Source: Choanephora cucurbitarum (Eukaryota; Mucoromycota; Mucoromycetes; Mucorales; Choanephoraceae). Taken from it: 64,000 nt of DNA. The notes beneath the pieces were generated by a model, which had not been told where the DNA came from, did not search any database, and saw only the letters and a list, made by a program, of their open reading frames with translations. Every line of letters starts with the position of its first letter. Position 1 is the first letter of the stretch. The stretch lies in assembly GCA_025331435.1 (NCBI GenBank), contig JAIWNI010000026.1:62001-126000 (forward strand). Reading direction: 5' to 3'. Made by a program: the position numbers and the translations under genes. This document shows positions 23,902 to 39,505 of this stretch, in pieces.

Positions 23902-26900
23902 ATGCGTGTTCATTCATTTTGTCTTGAATCAAATCACTCATACCCTACAGAAGATTTGTATGAATTGGAAAATGTTCAATTAACACCTATTTCTATTGGT
24001 CAACGCAATGGAATCCATGTACTGATTGCAAGTTCTATTCAGTCTTCAATTTCCAAAGCCAATCAACATGTTTTGCAAAATAATCCCATTAAGGTATTGC
24101 TATATGCTTGTAATATTGAGGAAACCAGTTGACTGTACTTATATCCCTTATTTTCTTTTTCTTTCTTTGACACACTTCAACTGATATATATATGCTCTTT
24201 ACAAACAAATTCATCACAGTCAATGGTCACTATTGATTCACCAAGTATGAATGCTCTTTTTCATCCGGAAATTAAAGCCAGATTGAGTAAAGTTGCAGAA
24301 GATCATGACATCCAAATCAAAGTCGTCTCTAGTTCCTCTTCAGAGCCAGAGATTCAATTGATAGGATCAATTGACAATATTGAAGTCGCCCGTGTAGAAG
24401 TACTCTGTCAGATGGATTTATTAGTAAGTCAGCCACTTTTTATCACAAAAAGCTGTAGATGACTTATTTAATGGCCTATCAGTGTGATATGCACTTGGAA
24501 ACGATAGAAACCATACCCTCTTTCTTACACAATATCATTGCTGGCAGAAGACATACCCAGTTGCATTCTATTATGGAGGAAACATCAACCAATATCTATC
24601 TTCAATCCCCTTTTAGTCATGTTTGTAAAGAAAGAAAACATGATGGCAATCTTATCTGTTTGACTGGTCAATCTGAATCAGAACTCTCGAAAGCAAAGGA
24701 GCTTTTAACCAAACTGTCGTCACAGAAAGTAAATCAGAAAAGTGCTCTATGTTACTATGATTATATTAAAGAAAACTCCCTTTTTTTTTTTCTTTTTTTT
24801 AGCTCAAATCGTTCTACCAAAAAGACCTAACTATGGCAGCAAACAAGATTGATTGGTTATTACTATTCAAGCGATCTCAATTACGAAGGATCATGATGGA
24901 TAATGGTATGATTTTAGTATTGTAGTTTTCGATAGATTTGTTTGTTTACTCTATTTTTTTTTTTTTTATTTCTTTGTTCTGTCAACAAATACATGAATTT
25001 TCCGCTATAGGTTCCTTCTTTTCTTTTCCAACATTAGGAGCTGCAAGCAACACTGTTTCTGTTTATGCTGAAAACAAAGTCAACGTTGAACGCTCTATTC
25101 GCTTATTAAATCAACTTGTAAGAAAAGAAAATGACACAAAATGGTTTACTTTGAAGGATGGTCGTTCACTATTGTATTTTCTTAGATAACTGTGTTATAT
25201 GATGCTTCATTTGAATTGTCTCCAAGAAATCTCAAGGATGCCAATATGTCTTTATGTTTGGGAAAACTTTCGAAATCAACAGGTGTTACTGCCTCTTATT
25301 TTGATGACAACCATGTGATCTCATTATTTGGCACTGAAAAGCAAGTAAAGCATGCCTATCAACTACTCGCCAAAATACCGTTCTTCAAGGTATAAGATTA
25401 TGTTGTTTTTATTGCCAAGAAGGTATTATCATAACTTCTTGTTTTCCTCTTAATAGGAAAGTCAAAAATTCACTAGTTTCCGATTGGAACTGGCAACAGA
25501 TCAACTTGAATTTATTAGTGGCAAGAAAAATGGCAAGATCAATAAGATTATGAAAGCTTGTGTTGTCAACATACGATTTGTCGCTGTCAACGAATACAAC
25601 TCAAGTATAATTATAGAAAGCACACACTATAAAAGTGCATTTGAGGGACTCTTATTACTTCAAGACGAGTTGCCGGCCGAAGTTTCTTTTTATGTACCCG
25701 AGATATATCATCGCCGAATCATTGGTGTTGGAGGCAAAAACATCCAAAAGGTAATGAAGAAATACGGTGTCTATGTCAAGTTCTCAGGTGCAGAGGAGCT
25801 CGCCTCGTTGGGAGGTTATTTTGAGAACGAAGACAATGTGGTTGCTCGAACACCCATGAAGAACCAAATCAATCTAGAGAACCTCAAGCAGACGGTGACT
25901 GATTTCGTTGGATTCGAAAAAGACAGATATTATGTCTCGCAACTTTTTACTATCCCTTTTACTCTCCAGAGAACTCTATTACAGCAGCACGATTCTGAAC
26001 TTCATGAGGTTTGTCGTTCCCATAATGTCAAGATACGATGGCCCGAGCGTTTGGGCACGAGTCATGTGGAAATTTACGGTCCTCAAAGTCATATTTCAGC
26101 AGTTAGTCAATTTCTATCGTCCATTGTGAGAGTGGAACAACATTTGGTAATTGCGTATGCAGAAGAATTTGGCAAGACCATCTCTGGAGATATGATGGCT
26201 CAGTTAAGGAAAGATTTAAGTGGTTTGGACGATTCAATCTATTTGATAGACGCTTTGGTTTTACAGCAGAAACAGTATCAATCTCGCTCAAAACAGCTTG
26301 AATTTTCTTTGATAAATCATGTTGGGGAGAAATGTGTTGTGTTCAGAATGCTTGGTAGCCTAGCATCGAAGCAACATTTCGAAAAGACAAAAAGTGTTAT
26401 TCAAAATAGATTAGAGGCTCACAATTTGCCATTTACGGAACTCAAATCAAACAGCACTTTACTTGAATCGGATCAAGGTTCCAATGAAGGTGAGCACAGA
26501 GTTATGTTGAGAAATTCATTTCATACTAATAGTTTTTCTTCTTCTTTTGTTCTTCAGGAACCTACAAACCCATGACTAGTGACACTGAAGTCCCTAAAAA
26601 AGAGACACAAGTGTCTTCAAACCTTAAACAGCTACCTCGCTCACAATCATGTTATGATTCAGCACTACATCCTCTTGAAATGCTACGCACCAAGTCCTTT
26701 TGCACAACAACTAATTCATTTCTTTCAATGCCTGTTCATAACCATCGAAACATATGGGCATCATCTCAAGCTCCAATAAAGCATGTAAGTCTTCAATTTA
26801 TTTATCTTTATTAACGTACTTGGGACTTACAATCTTGTTTTAGAATTCGTTACCTATGTTGCCTATTGACAGTATACCATTGAGTCAATTCAATATGTAT

Positions 26901-27391
26901 TCAGCTTTTTCTATTCACCCACAGCATCCATTTAGCCCTATGACAGACGAGGCTATGACTGAAAATGGGTATCATCCGCAATTAAGAGCCAAGTCAAGTG
27001 TGCCCACTATTGGTACAAGACACCAGGATCCATTCCCAGAGCAATACTTTTCTCATCAGCAGTACCCTCAGCGTCATAGTTCTTGGCCTAATATATTCTT
27101 GGGAGGAAGGGATCTGTTTGATACCTTGCCTTCCAGAAGAGCTTCTTCTATTAATACAACGCAGTATGCTTTTGAACATCAACCCAACAGTTGTTCATTC
27201 TTGCAGCATCATAAAAAAGGTTAAACTTTCCTAATTAACTATCTGTTGTTTATCTAATACTGCCTTTCTTTTTTCTTGTAGCTCATGGTCTTTCCCCATC
27301 CTCTTCTCCTATGCATATAGATGCCATGATACTACCAGCTATGAATTCATCTGAACATCGCTATCAAGATCCTTCGGGTTTCAATATCTAA
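23902..27391 (+). CDS. Multi-KH-domain RNA-binding protein (BicC/vigilin-like)
   Basis: 941 residues, ten exons: 23902-24093, 24220-24423, 24459-24728, 24803-24905, 25011-25117, 25186-25389, 25457-26489, 26558-26784, 26844-27219, 27282-27391. One complete KH motif is clear at about residue 445-480: EIYHRRIIGVGGKNIQKVMK with GxxG loop GVGG. A second, with LHNIIAGRRHTQLHSIMEET and the following NIYLQSPF, resembles the repeated KH-like units of bicaudal-C and of a family of fungal KH proteins; further degenerate units probably precede and follow. The last 250 residues are Ser/Pro/His-rich and disordered. Likely a cytoplasmic mRNA-binding regulator; target unknown. The intron at 24424-24458 is only 35 nt, the shortest in the window, but removing it is needed to avoid a stop and restore the KH unit. 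Confidence 0.72.
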
Positions 27392-29248
27392 AACGAAGCA
27401 GACAATACCCGATTTTTCTTGGTTTAATATTTCAACTCATAGAACCAACAAATCTTGATGGGTACAGTTTGATCTCGCTTCATAGCATTCTGAAGAATAA
27501 AACAATACAAGCAGGACTTTTGATCAAATAAAACGAATTAGTTTACTAATTTTCTATAATGTGTTCATCCACGCTACCACCAATAGTTGGAGTTGCAATA
27601 CACTACTTTTGTTTTGCACAAAATTCAGAGTTGGTCAATTGTGCTTATTTTCACCAGCATGATTATCAAGAATTAACATGCGTATGAAAGACTTCAAGCT
27701 GAAATTTCATTTAAAGAACTTCCATAAGCTGTTTGATCATTTGAATAATATTTTGAAATAGCTCAAGACAATCAGATACTATAGGGAATGAATCCGATAA
27801 AATATAATAAGTGAAATGCCAAAGAGATGCTAAAAGGCCAGAACGCTAAGGATGATCTCGTCAAATTACATATATGCCTAACAATTTTTCTAGTTGGATA
27901 ACTAAGCAGTAACACAATTTCTTTTCTCTTTAATTTGTGATTGATCGTCAGAGTATTGTCAATTGCGATTGTTTTAAGACATATCATATAGAATGCGAAG
28001 GAAGCATAAATAAGTTAGCTAAAATTGATAGCTTAAGTTTTTTCTATATGATGACGGAAGATAGATTGATGTTTGGCAATGTTGCTGAGTAGCTCAAAGA
28101 CATATGTTTTGTCTTATTGCGATGTCATAGAAAATAGCCTGTAGGTATTTTTCTTTTTGAAAAAAAAAAAGGTTTTGAGAAAGGAGATAATTCCTTTTCG
28201 GAGCCATATGAACTTAACGATATTGTAGCTTGTGGGGCCATTTTTGCTTTAGTAGAAATATCTGGCCTGCTCTTTCTCTTCGGATTTATCTTCCGTTTGT
28301 CAAATAAGTAAAAAACATATGATATCACAAAAATCCTATCTCTTCTATGATCACCCATTTTCAGAAGAGGAATGTTCATTGCGTTATAATCGAAACATAC
28401 ATAGACGCTCAGTTTCGGATAAAAGTTGTAAAACGAATGTTGCTTTAATTTATTGCTTTTGACTAATGAAAAAACGATTGCAATATATACTCTAAACAAC
28501 TTGGCTTCAATCTGCCATTGTTGTTTTTCTTGACTTAGATAATAAATAAAGAAACTGCATTAATCTAGATTCAGTTTGCGTCGCTCTCTAATGGCGCTTT
28601 CTCCTTCTGATTCGTTTCATTTCAAAAAATTGTGGCTAAAAGTGATTGTTATGTTGGCATGGATTCTCGCATTGATCAATTTTCAAATATACACGAGAGG
28701 TCAAAGAGTTTTGCATGGATAAAATGTTAATGATAATTGCAACAGAATCAGATATAGTATATAATCGACTGTTGTGTAAGCTAAAATAGGCAAATACATG
28801 CAGGGTATAGTTCAAGTATTAGACTTATCAGCAAAAGTAGGTTGAATAGGGCCATGATTGATAAGCTACTTACTTTCGATCGTACCTTAATAAATAGATA
28901 CAAAACGCTAAAGGTAGTCAGTGATATATATAAGCGCAACACTGTGCTCCGTTTTCGAGATATGCTTGAATCATGAAGTGTTTCATTAAGCTTGTCAGAT
29001 CAATAAACAGAATTTTAAGGTCGATCATGCGTAATCTAAATTCCCAATCCCATAATTAAAATATGATTGGCAGCGCACTTTCAAATTACGAGTATGCGCA
29101 ATTTGATAAGATGGTAGATAGTTTAAAAACCAGATAACCAATTGAGTGATGCGTAATACAAAAGGGAAAAAGCTAGTATGTGTATTTTTCTTCCTTTCTT
29201 TTCATCACTTTTTGTATATTTTTTTTCGATTGTAGTTATATATCTGAA
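27392..29248. other. AT-rich intergenic region, no supported gene
   Basis: About 1.85 kb. Minus-strand frames at 27772-27987 and 28125-28499 are AT-driven and without motifs. No RNA gene or inverted-repeat element recognised. Confidence 0.4.
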
Positions 29249-31417
29249 ATGAGAATTATTCCTATTATTTACACACCACTCACAAAAAGCTGTTATGCAG
29301 CACGCCCAATCATTTTATCTAGTAAACGCTTATACCATAGTGCAGATTATAGTGGTGGCGGCCTTATAGGCGGGCATGGTCCTAACTTTCCTGCACCACC
29401 TCTTCCTCCAAAGGGCGGCGGTAATATTGGCGCAGGAGGGGGAGGTCTAGGAGGAACAGGAAACAGTAATGGTAACGGAAATAATGCTGGAGCAGAAGAG
29501 TCGTTGCATTATTTAGACTCGATTCAGTTATCAGACCCACGTTCAGTAAGGAGAAGGAATGAGAGAATTTAGTGAATAGATTGATCTTAATTTTTTTCTT
29601 AAAGATTGTTCAACATCTGGACGAATATGTTATTGGCCAAGAGAGAGCAAAGAAAGTACTTGCTGTTGCTATATTCAATCATTATAACAGAATCAAAGCA
29701 AACACAAAGCGACAATATATACAGCAACAACGACAACAGTTGCAACAACAACAACAACAGCAAAGAGAGCAGAGGGAGCACCAGAAAGACGACATATCAG
29801 AAGAGCGCACACATGCTGAACACCATCATCCTACATTACCGCAAGATTATTATGCTACCCAATTACCTTTACAGAATACAGACTTTTCGGCCAATGAGAG
29901 GAGTACCACATATGGTAAGAGAGAGAAAAAAATGCTGCTAGTAGAAAGAAAGGAGCTTACGTATGTTGATTTGCTTATATACTTTTTTTCAAATAAATAA
30001 AAAAAAAATAGGTAGTCAACGTCCTAGAGCATGGCTAAACCCACCAACAGAAGCACATGCCAATGATTTGATTGCCAAAGTGAATCCATCCGACGGAGTC
30101 TATAGTTCATATGATAATACCCAAAAAAGAGTTGAAGATGAGGAAGACGAAGAAGGGGGCACTGTTCATGAAAAAAGTAATGTCTTGCTGATTGGTCCCA
30201 CAGGATCTGGTAAAACATTACTTGCCAGAACTTTGGCACAAGTGTTACAAGTGCCATTTTCAATGTCAGACGCTACACCGTTTACACAAGCAGGTTATGT
30301 GGGTGAAGACGTCGAACTTGTCATTCAGCGATTATTACAAGCATGTGATTTTGATGTTAGGAAGGCAGAAACAGGCATTGTGTTTATAGATGAAATTGAT
30401 AAGATATCCAAGCGATCCGATAGCCATACAGCTTCTCGTGATGTTTCTGGTGAAGGTGTGCAACAGGTAGTCTATACTGACATATGTACTGAATAGATGA
30501 TTTACGCACATTATTTTTTCTCGTAGTCTCTATTACGTATGTTAGAGGGTACAGTGGTGAATGTGACAGATAAGTCGGGATCAAACAACCATAAGAGACC
30601 AGGCAATGGAAGCGCTTTGGGCTCACCTAGCAAAGGCGAAACATATTCTGTGGACACAAGCAATATTCTGTTTATCCTTAGTGGTGCCTTTATTGGTCTT
30701 GAAAAGATTGTTACAGACCGATTGTCTAAAGGTGTAAGTTTTGAAGTTGGATATAAGAAGACGATAATAACGCAATATATAGTCAATTGGTTTTGGCGCT
30801 TATATCAAATCAGAATCAGATGCAGAAAAAGAGAGCAAAAACGCTTTACGCCAAGTAGAAACAGCAGACCTTGTCAAGTATGGTCTCATCAATGAATTTG
30901 TAGGAAGATGTCCAGTTGTGGCTTCTGTAGACAACCTGAAGGAAGAGGATCTAGTACGTGTACTAAAAGAGCCCAAGAATTCCCTTTTGAAACAATACGA
31001 AGGTCTCTTCAAACTGAATAATGTGCGTTTGAGATTCAGTAACACCGCATTAAGATCCGTGGCTGCTCAAGCATTACAGAAGAAGACAGGTGCTAGAGGG
31101 CTTCGAAGAATCATGGTATAGCCTTTCTTTTATACATATCTATTGAGTATCTTATTCATCTTTTCTCTAAAATCGATTTATAGGAAAACCTATTGTTGGA
31201 TCCAATGTTTGACGCACCTGGATCATGTATCAAACAGGTCGTTATAGACAGCAAAGTAGTGGACAAACAGAAGCCAGCAGTCTACATCACCACAGAAAAG
31301 TCGCAATTAGCAGACAAAATAATTGCTGATGATGATCACAAAGACAATCAGAATAACAACTCTATGGACCTGAATACAAGCGCAGAGGATGCTCGACAAC
31401 AAATGACTTCTATCTAA
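29249..31417 (+). CDS. clpX: Mitochondrial ClpX-type AAA+ unfoldase
   Basis: ATP-dependent unfoldase of the mitochondrial matrix (Mcx1 in yeast). 611 residues, exons 29249-29545, 29605-29914, 30012-30466, 30527-30733, 30783-31115, 31184-31417. Start at 29249 gives a basic, Ser-rich presequence ([20 protein letters not shown]) followed by a Gly/Asn-rich linker. AAA+ motifs: [22 protein letters not shown], Walker A GPTGSGKT, pore loop GYVG, Walker [12 protein letters not shown], sensor-1 region [17 protein letters not shown]-like loop (here SKGSIGFGA) and sensor 2 [21 protein letters not shown]. The N-terminal zinc-binding domain of bacterial and animal ClpX is absent, as in yeast Mcx1. A Gln-rich insert (about 20 residues near position 130) and an acidic insert (DEEDEEGG) sit between the first helix and Walker A. 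No ClpP gene is in this window. Confidence 0.92.
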
Positions 31418-32257
31418 TTTTGGCTGTACATTATAATATATTCAACTAGCAATAAATGGCTTTGAATTGTTTTCTCAATCATAATGCTTAACAAACTTCC
31501 AGCAAAAGACATTGCGCATAATGCATAAGATTGAAGATAGTCTTTTTTTTTATTACAAAAGGTTGTTAACAATGGATAAAACATACTATTCTAACAACAG
31601 CTGAGTTTATTAGTGGAAGGTTTATATAAAGGTATATCAATACAATAAGCAAATGCTTGTGTACATCAGAGCGTTAAAGTATTGGACTTGTGTTCTCACT
31701 TGGTAAGCTATGGATACACTGACGAGCATAATTAACCATGTTGTACTACTTTATACTTAATCGTACTATAACTACTCAAACTGATACAATGTATATGTCT
31801 TAGTAATAACAATGACTAAACTCTTTCTTCAGAACACCTCTCCTAATTTGGATCATCAACTCATGGAAAATAGATATAGAGTCAAACAAGAACGTTTTCT
31901 GAGCATCTTCTTCTGTGCTAACCATTACTAAATATTACATAGCTTCATTTCTATTCAGTGTCTTCTTGCGAAAAGTAGCATTGATACACAGCGAAACACA
32001 TTTGTGTCAAAAGAAAAGGAGAATGAAATTCTTTTGAAATAGCGCCTTAAGCATTAATCAAACAATTTTTCTCTCTTTGTTCTTTTTCCTTCTCTCCCTC
32101 TCTCCCTCTCACTCTTTCTCTTATCTTTCATTGTTCTTTCTGTTCATTCTTTAAATCTATTGCTATCTATTTATATGTATTTTAATTAGTTATGGAGGTA
32201 AACTGACAACAACAAGTATACTTTAGTTTTCTTTTCTTTCTAACGTCTTAATCTTTC
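31418..32257. other. Intergenic / PKC1 upstream region
   Basis: 840 bp. From 32070 to 32170 it is strongly pyrimidine-rich (CTCTCCCTC repeats), a usual feature of fungal promoters and leaders, then the PKC1 start. No gene seen. Confidence 0.45.
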
Positions 32258-35824
<3,567 letters not shown>

Positions 35825-35872
35825 TAAACCTTTTCTTTGAAGAGAAAAAAAAACAATAAAGTTACATTTTTT

Positions 35873-37579
35873 TTATTGAAATTTCTTGATAGCAATCACC
35901 AGACTAGCAGGAAAGAAAAGAAGGATTAGGGCAGAAAACAACAACATCAGAATTTGGAACTGATGAGAGACATCACCAAGTGAAGATGATGACATGATAC
36001 ATCCGGCAACAAAGGGACCTATTAACGTGCCCAATGAATAGGCCATATTGTAGAGAGCGTACACCTGTGCATATGCAGTGCTATTCTATAATGAGAAGTT
36101 AGCATGAACAGAATTTAATATGTCGAGAGTAGCTTTGTGTTCATGAACATTTTGAATTTTTGATATCTACCATTTGACTAACAATGTAACCCATTTCCGG
36201 CATAAGTGGGGTATGTACTACTGGGTTTGACAGACCATAAAGAAAAAGTAAAGGTACAACTGAATACATTGAGCCTTCCCATGGTAGACTCAATAAAAAT
36301 GCAGAAAATGATGCCAATGCCATGCCTGCTACAATAAAATATGGCCTACCGTACTGATAAAAGAGAGCAAAAATTAGAGATGTGTATTAAAAGGAAATAT
36401 GAGCTTTTCTTTTCTTTTACTTTATCAGAGAGATAACCAGTCAAAGGCCCTAAGAAACAGGGCACAACTAAAGCAATAAAGATAGCTTCAAGAAAATATA
36501 TATGCAATTAGCATTTTATCCTCGTTTTACCTCTTTCAATACTTACTGCCAATTGTTGCAGTCGAGGCATTGTATTTTTTCAAAAGATAGATAGGTAAGG
36601 CAGGTTCAATTCCTGCCATTACAACTGATGTTACGAAACAACAAACAACACAAGCCATGATTCGGCGGTTCCTTATTAGGGAAAATATCTCGCTACCCTT
36701 TTTGTTTCTGTTAGTGATCAGCGGTGCGTGCTCTTCCAATTGACCTTTATCAGGCTCAGCAATCCAAAAAGCTATCGTCAATGTAAGTAGACCAAACAAA
36801 GCACAGAAATAGAATGGTGCTCTAATCCCTCCAGCTTCGTAGAGTATTCCACCTACAACTGGACCTAGTACAAATCCGACAGTGTGTGCAATTATCACAG
36901 TTCCCATGACTCTTCCTAATGTTTCAGTAGGAAAAGTATCGGCTAACATACCCAAGCCAATCGTCCTGATTTGAAACAGTTTAGAGAACAAAAAATGGAG
37001 GCGCATGTACACAAGCACAATTCTTTACCACGAAGCACCTGCAGAAACACCTTGAAATAGTCTGGCAATCGCAAACATACTAAAGCATGTAGCCCAAGCA
37101 AAGCATAATGTGGAGCCAATTAGACTAACAGATCCCAACATGATTGGGTAGCGTCTGTTTCTGTAGGTATCAGAGTATACAGCAAATAAAGGTGTTGATA
37201 TCAGATATCCTAATGCTAGGCAATTGATCAAATGAGTTAATATAACTCATTGCATTCTTATAGACTTATTTGTCTCGTTATTACCGAAGCAGCCAAATAG
37301 TATTCCAATATCCTTAGGTGTACCATGAAGCTTTTCAATTATTAGAGTAGGTAGGCAGGGTATGACTGCACCATATGCTAACATGTCTCTATTATTGAAA
37401 ATCAGATAGTCTAATCAGCAAGTGAAAGTGTTCATTTGGCTCACTCACGTAAACAAAATCAATGCAACAAGCATTGCCACAGACCATGCTGATTTCCGAG
37501 CACGAGTACACCATGATAAGGGCTCTGTAGTGTCATCAAGTGATTCCAAATGAGTACAATTGATGTTTGCGCTATGCAT
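35873..37579 (-). CDS. MFS transporter, VMAT-like (DHA1 group)
   Basis: 433 residues, exons (minus) 37579-37449, 37388-37285, 37215-37029, 36965-36547, 36485-36421, 36353-36171, 36085-35873. Twelve hydrophobic segments are expected. Signature stretches: TDMLAYGAVIPCLPTLI in TM1, the motif-A loop YSDTYRNRRYPIMLGS, and motif C GFVLGPVVGGILYEAGG that marks drug/proton antiporters; TM7 region MAGIEPALPIYLLKKYN and SDKYGRPYFIVAG complete the pattern. The overall order is that of vesicular amine transporter-like (SLC18) fungal proteins. It probably exchanges protons for a cationic or amphipathic substrate across the plasma or vacuolar membrane; the substrate is unknown. The stop lies 48 bp from the PKC1 stop (convergent), and its start is 277 bp from POP4 (divergent). 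Confidence 0.85.
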
Positions 37580-37856
37580 GACTTATGTTGAGGAACAGGA
37601 AGAAGGGGATAGAAATCAAATGCAGTTTCGGCCCTGAGTTTTAAAATCAAGAAAACAATGGTGAGACTTTCTTTTTTTTTTTTTAAGATTTTTCTGTAGT
37701 CTTTTTTTCTTTAAGCATTAAAATGGATAAGGGTAATTTCTTTTATAAAAACAAAATGTATCATTGACTAAAATAATACGAAAAAAGGCGAAAGCGTCTA
37801 CCAATCTTTACCAGGCAACTTGCAAGGCAAACTTGGCACTGTAACTCGACATCACC

Positions 37857-38615
37857 ATGATTGCAAAAGAAGCAGATAAAACTAATTCTTCTTTATTTCA
37901 GAAAGCTGTCAAGGAATTTGTTAGCGACTTCATTAAGCCTACTTCAGATGCAGACAAAGTTTTGAAAGAGATGAAACCTATCTATATCGATCGTGCACAT
38001 ACATTTGTAAAAGAAGAAGACAAAAAAGCAGAAAAGAAGAAGCAGCGAAGCAAAAAGGAACGCAAATTGACAGCTAGAGAGAAACGACAGCTTAAAGTGT
38101 ACGACATTCCCAAAGAAGCCCATCAATATCGACTATTTGAGCCACTATCTCAGCTATGGCAAGGCTATATGAGCAGACTATTATCTCAGGGTCAAGCTAA
38201 TTTTGAACAAAAGTTGATTCGAGCTGATTTTCACGGTGCTATTTTGACAGGTAATATTTGATAAAAACGGAAGTCCAAACTGAGTTAACAAAATCACAGT
38301 GATTCAAAGCTCAAATCCAACATACATTGGTGTTCAAGGCATCGTTGTTCAAGAAACACTCTCTTTATTTAAAATAATTACAAAGCAAGACAAACTCAAA
38401 CGTAAGAAACAACTGTATATTCTAGTCTTATCTCTATTTTTTTCTTTTCCTAATGGTATCTGTCATCTTTAGAAATACCCAAAAATAGCAGCCATTTTAG
38501 TATTCGGATCAATGAAATTGGTAAAGACTATACAATCTATGGACCTCAGTTTGTTGCTCGCCCTGCAGAAAGAGCAGCAAAGAAGTTTAAACCAAAACCC
38601 TCTATTGGTTTATAA
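37857..38615 (+). CDS. POP4: RNase P / RNase MRP protein subunit Pop4 (Rpp29)
   Basis: Core protein of RNase P (5' processing of tRNA) and RNase MRP (rRNA processing), nuclear/nucleolar. 212 residues, exons 37857-38250, 38300-38401, 38473-38615. The N-terminal third carries a Lys/Arg-rich block (EEDKKAEKKKQRSKKERKL) serving as nuclear signal and RNA contact; the C-terminal Rpp29 Sm-like barrel is shown by LIRADFHGAILT, SNPTYIGVQGIVVQETLSLF and YGPQFVARPAERAAKKFK. Length fits the family (about 220 residues). Convergent with RHO1, 53 bp between stops. Confidence 0.9.
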
Positions 38616-38668
38616 ATACAATCTTTTGCCAGGAGTTTAAGTTTATATATTAAAAGAGAAAGAAAATT

Positions 38669-39505
38669 TTACAGGATCATACACTTCTTCTTACTACTCT
38701 TGCCAGAAGAATTTTTGACGACTAAGGAGGCACGAGTGGCGTGTTGAAACACTTCACGTACACCTTCGCCTGTTTTTGCAGAACACTCAAGATACTTGTA
38801 AGCACCTATTTTCTGTGCGACGCCAAGACCCTATCCGAGGAGAATGAACAGATCAGAACACATACTCTCTATCTTTCTTTTCTTTTTGTATGACATTACC
38901 TCTTCAGTGGTTACAGGTCTTTGAGAAGTTCTTCTCAACTCTTCTATCTTACCGGGATCATTTCTCAAATCCTTTTTGCAGGCAACTAGTAAAATAGGAA
39001 GACCTTGACAGAAATGAAGTACTTCTGAAATCCACTATGATAATATGCTTGTTACTATTTTTATCCAAAGACTGCTGAGTCATTTAGTGGTTACCTTTTC
39101 TTGGACATTATCTAACGAATCAGGTGAATCAATGGAGAAGCAGATAAGAATAACATGAGAATCAGGATAAGAGAGAGGACGGAGACGATCATAATCCTCT
39201 TGGCCTATTAAATAGTATTTATTTTTACTGTCTTATGTATATGCTTGGGGAATAACTTTACCTGCTGTATCCCATAAAGCTAACTCGACGTTTCTGCCAT
39301 CGACTTCAACATCAGCCACATAGTTTTCAAAGACGGTAGGAACATAGAGCTAACAAAGCAAAGTAAATCAGTTTATGGGCACCTATGTGTTTTTAGATAG
39401 TTAACTTACTTCTGGGAAGGTTCCTCTAGAAAAGACAATCAAGAGACATGTCTTGCCACAAGCACCATCACCTACAATCACGAGTTTTCTTCTGATTTCG
39501 GTCAT
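38669..39505 (-). CDS. RHO1: Rho1-type small GTPase
   Basis: 196 residues, exons (minus) 39505-39410, 39349-39262, 39204-39095, 39034-38900, 38830-38669. All Rho signatures are present: P-loop GDGACGKT, switch I effector YVPTVFENY, switch [19 protein letters not shown], the Rho insert region ([17 protein letters not shown]), TKxD-equivalent [16 protein letters not shown], a polybasic stretch (SGKSSKKK) and the prenylation box CMIL. The terminal Leu favours geranylgeranylation. It switches cell-wall glucan synthase, Pkc1 and formins at growth sites; both an activator (the RhoGEF at 1-2301) and an effector (PKC1) are in this window. Rho1 and closely related paralogs (Rho2-like, RhoA) are hard to tell apart; the near-identity of switch regions to Rho1 supports the name. 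Confidence 0.92.

Noticed and set aside
28125..28499. 124-codon minus-strand frame
   Set aside because: No motif, AT-driven codon use, no splice partner found.
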